DNA of 64,000 bases from Verrucomicrobiales bacterium (GTDB lineage Bacteria; Verrucomicrobiota; Verrucomicrobiia; Limisphaerales; CAIMTB01). The DNA lies in NCBI GenBank assembly GCA_016795425.1, contig JAEUHG010000179.1, positions 123,345 to 187,344 on the forward strand, read 5' to 3'. Below the pieces are notes generated by a model. It had not been told where the DNA came from and did not search any database. It worked only from the letters and a program-made list of their open reading frames with translations. Shown here one piece after another: positions 35,638-42,379 of the stretch (its first letter is position 1; every line of letters starts with the position of its first letter). The position numbers were made by a program, and so were the translations under genes.

Positions 35638-37293
35638 ATGGAACCCAACGATCCAGAACTGCTGCGATGCTACGTCCGAAACCAGGACGAGGACGCCTTT
35701 AGCGAGTTGGTACGGCGTCACATCGACCTCGTGTACGCGACCGCCGTGCGTTCCCTGGGAGGACCCAGCGCGGCTTCCGATGTCACCCAGGAGGTGTTCC
35801 TGTCCCTGGCCCGCAAGGCCGCCTGGCTCGGCGCCGAGGGTAGCCTGGCTGGCTGGCTGCACCGCGCCGCCGTGCTCGCCGCGCGACAGCGCGTGCGCAC
35901 CGAGGCGCGCCGACAACGCCGAGACCAGGTCGCCGCCCTCGCTCACGCCATGGATTCCCCCGAACCTGAATCGCTCCCGCTCAACCAGGACTTGGATGAG
36001 GCGCTGCTGGAACTTGATGACGGTGATCGACGGATCCTGGTTCTCCGGTTCCTCGAGCAGCGCAGCTTGCGGGAGGTAGGCGCCTGCCTGCGGATCGGCG
36101 AAGACGCGGCGCAGAAGCGCGTCGCCAAGGCGTTGTTGCGCCTGAGCCACCGACTGGCGCGACGCGGCTATGCCGTGGCTTCCGCCGCCGGGTTGGCGGC
36201 CTCGATCCAGGCCGCGGTGATTCCTGCTCCGCCCGGCCTCGCGGCTGCGGTCGCGGGTCACACCTTCCACGCGGCCGCCGCCGCGGGCTGGCTGTCTTGG
36301 CCCCTCGCAGCCTCCCTCGTCACCCCATTTATGGCACTCACTCACGTTCAAACCGCTGCTTTTTGTCTGGTGACGGCAGCACTTCCTCTCGGTTACCAGT
36401 GGCATGCCCGGGCAGCGGTGCGAGCCGAGCAGCAGCAGCTGGAGTCCGACTTCCAGCAGGCACGCACCCGATTTCACGAAGTGGATTTCCGACGTGCCCA
36501 CCAGCAACGCCGTGTCGAATCCGTCGAACGCAGCCTGGAATGGGCGCGAAAAGACCTGGCCCTGCGGGATCAGGTCGCGACCATCGCCACCGCATCCCAG
36601 GGCACGGCGGCGCGTTACGGCTGGCTGGATCAATCTCCTTACGTGCGAGTGCCCAAGGCAGTCCTGGAGGAGGTCCATTTTCTCGCCGCCATCGAAGGCC
36701 GCGGCAATGGCATGCCCGCCGCCACCGATCCGGTGTCCCCTGACGGCACAGTTTCCGACTCGTTGGCCGACACATTAAACCTCAGTGCAACCGACCGCGC
36801 CGCCGTGCGTGAGAGCTTCGCGGCGATGAGCACCCAGTTCAGGCAGCTCGAGACGGAACATGTTCGTGTCGTGCCCGAAGGACCGCCGCGTGAGTTCAAT
36901 GTTGGGAACCAGGACTCAGCCACGCTGGTGCTGAGCGCGTTTCCTGAAGCGGGTAGCCAGCTCGCGTCGGATCTGCGGGCACAGATGACGCGAGCACTGG
37001 GTGAAGACAAAGCCGCGGTGGTATGGACCCAATCCAAGGAAGTGTTCCGGTCCACGTTCCGCGAATTCGGAGCCCTGGAGGAGATCTACACCGTGGCGCT
37101 CGACGAGCGCGGCGGGCTCTCCGTTTGGAATGGATTGCGGCGCCCGGAGGAACGGCGGTTTGAATCGTGGGGCAACAGTTCGGGTCACCAGCAGCTCGGC
37201 GCCTATCCCGAGCCGGTGCGATCCTACTTCCAGCGCTGGATCGACGAGCGACCCAGCCCGGCACCCGCTCCACGTCCCAGTCCCCAACCTTGA
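35638..37293 (+). CDS. ECF sigma factor fused to a membrane-anchored coiled-coil domain
   Basis: This 551-residue protein has an N-terminal third that is an ECF sigma-70: region 2 at about residues 18-95 (DVTQEVFLSLARKA, then GWLHRAAVLAAR) and region 4 at about 118-175 (LDDGDRRILVLRFLEQRSLR and an HTH). An Ala-rich linker leads to a hydrophobic segment at about 218-252, then a Gln/Arg/Glu-rich coiled coil (255-310) and a C-terminal domain (325-535). The sigma part would be cytoplasmic and the rest probably beyond the membrane, so release or conformational signalling may be needed. The C-terminal domain resembles the next gene's product. ATG 35617 is an alternative start. Confidence 0.88.
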   Translation: MEPNDPELLRCYVRNQDEDAFSELVRRHIDLVYATAVRSLGGPSAASDVTQEVFLSLARKAAWLGAEGSLAGWLHRAAVLAARQRVRTEARRQRRDQVAALAHAMDSPEPESLPLNQDLDEALLELDDGDRRILVLRFLEQRSLREVGACLRIGEDAAQKRVAKALLRLSHRLARRGYAVASAAGLAASIQAAVIPAPPGLAAAVAGHTFHAAAAAGWLSWPLAASLVTPFMALTHVQTAAFCLVTAALPLGYQWHARAAVRAEQQQLESDFQQARTRFHEVDFRRAHQQRRVESVERSLEWARKDLALRDQVATIATASQGTAARYGWLDQSPYVRVPKAVLEEVHFLAAIEGRGNGMPAATDPVSPDGTVSDSLADTLNLSATDRAAVRESFAAMSTQFRQLETEHVRVVPEGPPREFNVGNQDSATLVLSAFPEAGSQLASDLRAQMTRALGEDKAAVVWTQSKEVFRSTFREFGALEEIYTVALDERGGLSVWNGLRRPEERRFESWGNSSGHQQLGAYPEPVRSYFQRWIDERPSPAPAPRPSPQP

Positions 37294-37298
37294 ACACC

Positions 37299-38240
37299 AT
37301 GAGCCGACTCATCCTTGCCCTTGGAATCCTTGTCCCTGGCGTCGTCCTGTATGTTGCTGGAGCGTCGCGCCTGTCGGCTGAGCGAGCCGACCTCGCACGG
37401 CAGCAAGCCCGCATCGACGAGTTTGCGCGTGAACGGACATCTGCACAGGAAGCTGCCATGGCGATGTCACAATCACTGACCAATCGGCTGCTCGAACTGG
37501 AGGCGGTGCGACAGTCGATGGCTCTCAAGGCGGAGGTCGCTGCTCCGCCACCGGCCGCGGACACAGTGCCCACCGGGGAACCCTGGCGTTCCGAAGCGCC
37601 CTTCGTGGATCTCGACAAGCGTTATCTGAAAGACCTCGGGTTTCAGGCGGTGAGCGGAGATCATCGGTTGACCGATGCCGCAGCGGCCTTGTTTGGACTC
37701 AGCCCGGTGGAGCGGGCGGGAGTGAACGAGGCGTTACGCGAGTTCCGCACGCGTCTTGAGCAGTTGCAGCTGGAAAAGGCCGCACCGCTGCCGGGGTTGG
37801 CGGAGCGCCAGACCGACGATCACCGCGAGGTGGGATTTGCCGTGCCCAGTTTGAAGGACGAATCCCGGGTGCTGCGGGAAGAGGCGCTGGCGGAGATTCG
37901 AAGGCAGCTGGGAGAACAGCGCGCAGAAATGCTCGCCGGGAAGATCACCCAGGAACTGCAGTTCGATACCAATCCGATGGGCATGGAGAACCTGGTGGTC
38001 GTTTTCAGCGCCGACCGCCAGCCGGATGGCTCAGTGAACCATCGCCTGACGTTCACCGATCCCGACCGCCCGGGAGACCGTTATTCACTGAATGTCCCTT
38101 TTGACCTTGGGGCCAATCAGGGAATGACCTCGGACGACGGATGGAGTGTTGCAGGAGTGGGTTTCCCGCTCGCGTCGAACTCACCGTTGTGGAGCTACCG
38201 CCACCTCTTCGGCGATCAGCCGCTCATGACCGGCAAGTGA
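37299..38240 (+). CDS. Membrane-anchored coiled-coil protein, paralogue of the sigma factor C-terminal domain
   Basis: This 313-residue protein starts five bases after the sigma-factor stop, so it is surely co-transcribed. An N-terminal helix (LILALGILVPGVVLYVAGA) is followed by a coiled coil at about residues 25-75. A domain from about 95 parallels the sigma factor's residues 326-460: APFVDLDKRYLKDLGFQAV matches SPYVRVPKAVLEEVHFLAA, and LFGLSPVERAGVNEALREF matches TLNLSATDRAAVRESFAAM. No enzyme motif was seen. It may be a co-sensor, regulator or partner of the sigma factor's extracytoplasmic part; this is inference. Confidence 0.82.
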   Translation: MSRLILALGILVPGVVLYVAGASRLSAERADLARQQARIDEFARERTSAQEAAMAMSQSLTNRLLELEAVRQSMALKAEVAAPPPAADTVPTGEPWRSEAPFVDLDKRYLKDLGFQAVSGDHRLTDAAAALFGLSPVERAGVNEALREFRTRLEQLQLEKAAPLPGLAERQTDDHREVGFAVPSLKDESRVLREEALAEIRRQLGEQRAEMLAGKITQELQFDTNPMGMENLVVVFSADRQPDGSVNHRLTFTDPDRPGDRYSLNVPFDLGANQGMTSDDGWSVAGVGFPLASNSPLWSYRHLFGDQPLMTGK

Positions 38241-38434
38241 GGGAAGGGAGGCACAGATTTCGAGGAGTTCCCGCCGGGCATTCGGGCCTTCACACCTTTG
38301 ATGCCAGAGACAAACCCTCCCCAGCCGTCCGGTTGGTCAGGTTGAGTTGGTGCAGACCGAGCCCATGGCCCTCAACGCGTGAGTCGATCAGGACCTTGTT
38401 GGCGAGCTTCCCCGTGGCCTCGGATCGTTCCGTC

Positions 38435-38710
38435 TTAGGCAGATTTCTTCTCGGCGCGGAACTTCGCCCACCGGGCTTTCGCTGCCGCAGCGATCCGCGC
38501 CCGACCTTCCGCGCTCATCTTGCGACGGCGCTTCACAGGTGCCACTGCAGCGGCAACGGCGACGGCCTTGCCCGCTTTTCGAGGGCGACCCCGTTGCTTT
38601 GCCGCAGTAGTGCCACCTCCGCCAAACAGACCGACCAACTCGGTCTGCAGCGATTCGATTTGGCTGAGAATCTCACTGGCACGACGAATGGTTTCCGTGG
38701 TCGGAATCAT
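38435..38710 (-). CDS. Small basic protein with AT-hook-like and GRARIAAAAKARWAK motifs
   Basis: This protein of about 91 residues has a helical N-terminus (RRASEILSQIESLQTELVGLFG), a glycine/threonine linker, a GRPRK segment like an AT-hook, and a C-terminal RRRKMSAEGRARIAAAAKAR. The last motif recurs in small bacterial basic proteins that I associate with nucleic-acid binding, but the function is unproven. The start MIPTTETIRR at 38710 was chosen; 38719 is also possible. It lies in the decayed zone yet seems intact. Confidence 0.6.
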   Translation of the reverse strand: MIPTTETIRRASEILSQIESLQTELVGLFGGGGTTAAKQRGRPRKAGKAVAVAAAVAPVKRRRKMSAEGRARIAAAAKARWAKFRAEKKSA

Positions 38711-38719
38711 CAATTGCAC

Positions 38720-39339
38720 TCTGGACCCATCTTATCGGTAATTCAACTGGCAGTTTGCTTCGCTCGGGCATCTGAGTGCCTCTCTCACCTATTACCCGAT
38801 ACTCACTTGCGGAGTCGGGTTCGCTATCGGAATCGGAATCGGAATCGACAACCACTGGATTTGATTCGCCAAGATTCGGAATCGAACGACGGTCGACCTC
38901 CTCGACCACATCGTTCCTGGCCATACTGGCTATGCCTCGTCCACTAACTTCGAATCAGAGAACCGTCGGTTTCCCTGGGGATTCCATCACCTACTGCGTT
39001 GGTTCCCTGTACAGGTACGTCGGTGACATCGACAGCAACTCTCTACTATCAGAGATAAGCCAAGAGACGGTTAGCTTTTGGGCCTCAAGCGGGCCGGATT
39101 GCTTCGTCAACATCGCCACCGCCGTCTTGATTTCCCTGAAGGACTTCCCGGTTGATGAATCCGGCCTGGGCCGGCGGGTTGAAGAGCAGTTCGGTCCTGG
39201 CGACGGCGGCAGCGACAAGCAGGGCAGGGGTAGACGTTAGGGTAATCGGATTTGATTTCACGATTCCCGGCGCACCACCCGACCTGGAGCCAATCCGGTC
39301 CCACCTGTGAGATCGGCCTTACAAGGTCCTGCATCACGT
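38720..39339. other. Gene-poor stretch with a hexamer tandem repeat
   Basis: I see no convincing gene. At 38825-38846 the hexamer ATCGGA is repeated three and a half times, which on the minus strand would read as an Asp-Ser run. Open frames on both strands lack recognisable families. It is probably non-coding debris of the surrounding decayed zone. Confidence 0.5.
38825..38846. repeat. Short tandem repeat (ATCGGA)3.7
   Basis: Three perfect ATCGGA units and a partial fourth (ATCG) occur in tandem. This low-complexity tract is liable to slippage. Confidence 0.8.
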
Positions 39340-39829
39340 CGGCTCCTCGTACCGCAGCGTACCCCTTCACCATTCCTGCCGCCGCCGTGCGGACCCGATC
39401 CACCAAAGCCTTGGGCCGAACCACCGTGGCATGGGCGCCCCAGCCCAGCACCCACGGCTCGATCGCCTCGATGCTGGACAGGCGAAAGCCGATGCGCAGC
39501 TCGCCGCCCGGCAAGTCTTTGGTGACTTGGCTCGCATGCCATTTTCGGCCCCGAACCAAATCCGCCGCCCAACGGTCCAGATCGATCACCACCTCGAAAT
39601 CGCCTCGACCTTTGAAGATGCCGAAGCTGCCTTTGAGGTAATCCTCGACCCGAAAAGTTCGCGGGCGAGCGAACCGCTCGTTTTGAACCTCCGGCTCCCG
39701 GATCCGCCCCACGACGAACGCCCGTAGCGCCCGCCTGGCGGTACCATGCCCGAGCACGTACCACCGGTGAGTGGCGCAGACGAGTTGGCAGGGATGCAGC
39801 GTCCGGCCGTTGGAGCGCAAGTTCGACAC
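39340..39829 (-). pseudogene. N-terminally truncated WYL-domain transcriptional regulator
   Basis: The minus-strand frame reads as a WYL domain and WCX-like C-terminus: RTLHPCQLVCATHRWYVLGH, then RAFVVGRIREPEV, FRVEDYLKGSFGIFKGRGDF, RKWHASQVTKDLPGG and EPWVLGWGAHATVVRPKAL. The helix-turn-helix N-terminus is missing; upstream sequence in all frames has no HTH, and the only start is a GTG at 39829 within the domain. It is therefore a remnant. The reading frame runs on past the domain to 39107 with unrelated sequence. Confidence 0.7.
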
Positions 39830-40252
39830 TGTGGAAATGGCGGCCTTGGACGGTGATTCGGTGGTCGGCGAGGTCGATGGCCAAGGTGTCGCCGTCTTTG
39901 CCTCGGAGGAGCTCGGATTGGACGACTTGCTCGTGGGAGAGCAGGTAGTTGTGGTCAGGCGAAAGGCGGTTCCAATTTCCCGCGGCCGGCGCCACGGTCC
40001 GTCGGCGAGTAGCTGGGCTCAGGAAAGCGGTGCAATTGGCGCAGACCGAAACTGATTCGGATCCAACGAGTTTGCTACGGCAGGGGCCGCAAGAGTTGTC
40101 CGCACTCACCTCAGAATCGGCGACTTGATGAACCCCGATTGGTGTGCCGAGCTCGCCGGTCTCGGCGAACCGCGGCGATGTTCTTATGCAAGGGGTTAGG
40201 GTAGTGTTGCCGTCCATACGTCTCGAGCCCTTCCCAGGATCGGTGATCGTCG
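39830..40252. other. Degenerate stretch with a zinc-ribbon-like fragment
   Basis: No intact gene. On the minus strand at 40032-40091 a CGPC...VCANC pattern with 15 residues between the pairs looks like a zinc ribbon, but the surrounding frame quickly loses protein-like character. It is probably a fragment of a decayed gene. Confidence 0.35.
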
Positions 40253-41100
40253 TCAGCGAGGTTCCTCACGGTTCAGCAAACGGGGGATCTCCTCATCGAT
40301 GGAGTCGGCGTCGAAGCCGTGCCATTCCGCCATTCCTTTTCAGTGCACCAAGAGCATCCAAGGGATGGCGACGGCGCCAAATCGGCGGGGGAACTCGCCT
40401 TCTTCGGCCAGATTCTCGAAGTTCTGAGACCACCGCAAACCCCCCTTTTCCAGGAAATCAGAAAGTTCGCTTCTCGCCGTCTTCATGATTGCCTCCTTCT
40501 CTTCCGCTGTCGCATCCGGCGGGACGTGCTTGAAATAAAGGGAAATGCCGATGACCTCAAATCCCTCGTTCTGGTGTTTTTCGAAAAGGCGTTTCACCCG
40601 AGCAGGCTCGCGAACGCACGGCCCGCACCAGGTTGCCTAGAAGTCCAGTAGAACCACCTTGCCAAGAAGTTTGTTCAAATCGACCGAACGTCGGTCGAGG
40701 GCGGTGAATTTCATCTCAATCGGTTTTCGGATCAATTCGAGGAAGGTCAGTTTCCGGCCGGCAAGTCCGGCGAGGTTCGTGTTGGAGCTCTTGGCGAGAG
40801 ATGCCCAATCCGCGGGCAATCGAGCAGGTTGTATTGTCTGCGCGATCCATTCGTAACTCTCGGCCAATGAGGTTGCTTCCGCAGCACCCCCCGGATTCTC
40901 GGCGCAGATCTTCGAAACCAACTGAGCAGTCCGTCCACGTCTACCTTCTCTCCCTTTTCGACGAGTGCGGGTGGAACCTCCCGGGTCGTGAGCAACGTGT
41001 CCTGGAGTGCGGCCACTATTTCGCGCCACACCATCGCGGGAGCAACATCGACGACCGCGTTCGTTATCTCGCGCCGGTCTTTCACGAAGCGAGGGTGCCG
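40253..41100 (-). pseudogene. Broken thioredoxin-like (TlpA/redoxin) gene
   Basis: On the minus strand one frame reads LNKLLGKVVLLDF, a TAG stop (40637-40639), then ATWCGPCVREPARVKRLFEK and onward to AIPWMLLVH, a TGA (40340-40342), then KGMAEWHGFDADSIDEEIPR ending at 40253. The first stop stands where the family has Trp (DFWATWCGPC), consistent with TGG to TAG. Upstream, near 40920, the N-terminal part (REVPPALVEKGEKVDVDGLL) continues only after a frameshift. The CGPC active site survives. Three lesions make this a clear pseudogene of an envelope thiol-disulfide protein. Confidence 0.8.
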
Positions 41101-41380
41101 GGTGTTGAAGTGGGCTGGTCGTCATCGGTCAGAATGTCTGTGAAGAGGATGAACTGGTGGTCGAATCGTTCCTCAAACGGATGGCTACCAAAATGACCTA
41201 CCGAGTGGCACTCGACGACCGGAAGACCATCGAGAAGGGGCCAATGGCCATCCGCTGGCTGGACGCCGCGTCGCGCTTGCGTCTACGGACCGTGGATGAT
41301 AGCAAAACGGCATGCTGCAGCCGAAAGCCACTGTTTGCTGTGGCAGGAATTCTGAGCCGGAAACCACCCACAACCTCACG

Positions 41381-41938
41381 ATGAGAACTTCGTTGATCGG
41401 TAGACTCCTTGCCTTAGCGCTTACGTCGATGCTCCTGTCGAGCGCTTACGGGCAGAACACGGCACCCAAACCGAGCCTGGAACATAAGAAAATGGAGGTA
41501 ATGGTGGGGACGTGGAGCTATGAAGGATCGCTTGAGTCTTCCCCCTTCTGGCCAGCTGGCAACTACAAGGGAAAGGTGATTGCGCGTATGGTTCTCGGTG
41601 GCTTGTTCCTGGAGTCTCGATGGGAGGACAAGAGCGATTCCGGCAATCTCTTTCAAGCCATCGACATGCAGACGTATGATGCGTCGACCAAGACATATAT
41701 CGGGCATGGATTCGAGAACGATGGAAAATCGAGTCAATACTCCAGGAGTGTAAACGGCAACACCTGGACCACGTCTGGAACTCGCACTGATAGAAAAGGC
41801 CTTCTCTATAAGACCCGCTCTGTGTGGACCTATGCTGCGGACGGCAAGAGCGCAACAGGCATGGGCGAATACTCTGCCGACGATGGAAGAACGTGGCTTC
41901 CGCTGTGGAAGGAAACTCATAAGCGGGTAAAAAGGTAG
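41381..41938 (+). CDS. DUF1579 family exported protein
   Basis: This 185-residue protein has a signal peptide (LIGRLLALALTSMLLSSAYG, cleavage near AYG-QN) and a beta-barrel-like domain. It begins with the family-like MEVMVGTWSYEGSLESSPFW and includes MVLGGLFLESRW, YDASTKTYIGHGFENDG and KTRSVWTYAADGKS segments. DUF1579 proteins are thought to bind small hydrophobic ligands, but function is unproven. ATG 41381 gives the signal peptide. It looks intact although neighbours on both sides are broken. Confidence 0.78.
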   Translation: MRTSLIGRLLALALTSMLLSSAYGQNTAPKPSLEHKKMEVMVGTWSYEGSLESSPFWPAGNYKGKVIARMVLGGLFLESRWEDKSDSGNLFQAIDMQTYDASTKTYIGHGFENDGKSSQYSRSVNGNTWTTSGTRTDRKGLLYKTRSVWTYAADGKSATGMGEYSADDGRTWLPLWKETHKRVKR

Positions 41939-42059
41939 GGGCATGCACGCTACTATTTCATGAATTCCGGCCTTTACGCATCGTCTTAGTCGTCAACTGG
42001 AGCCCTCGCTCGGTCTAGACCGCCTTGAGACGGATGCTCTCCTGAGGCGTCATCATGTT

Positions 42060-42290
42060 TTGGTAGGAGGTTTGACCATCGCGGATCTCGAACTGACCGA
42101 GCGCGATCAGGTTCAAAGTTGCGACGAGTGGATCATCAGACACCACTATCTGCACGATGCCTCATTGGTCGGCGAGCACATGCGTTACGCCGCCAACACC
42201 ATCCGTCAGCGCTTTCTCTCGGCCAACGGTGGCCGCCAACGCCTCCACGCACCCATCTTTGCCAAACAACCTCAATTCCTCGACCTCTGA
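42060..42290 (+). pseudogene. Fragment resembling a DUF4338-type protein
   Basis: This short open frame contains DEWIIRHHYLHDASLVGEHM followed by RYA. It resembles the W-x-x-L-(I)-x-x-HHYLG...G-x-LRY core of DUF4338 proteins, found in DruA-type defence genes and insertion-element-linked genes. The rest of the family length is absent and no start codon or neighbour supports an intact gene. It is best read as debris at the right edge of the decayed zone. Confidence 0.4.
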
Positions 42291-42379
42291 ATCTCAAAGG
42301 GCGCGTCGTTGGTGACGCGTGAGTTGGTCCCTGTGTCGTTGTGCGCTGCCGCGCACTCGGTTGAATCGGGATTGGGACC

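Noticed and set aside
38776..39240. Plus-strand open frame of 154 codons with a Ser/Glu run
   Set aside because: The run comes from the ATCGGA tandem repeat; the remainder has no protein-family character and lies in a decayed zone.
40637..40639. TAG as a recoded (pyrrolysine-type) codon in the thioredoxin-like gene
   Set aside because: A second stop and an upstream frameshift in the same gene make simple decay more likely, and no pyl genes are present in the window.
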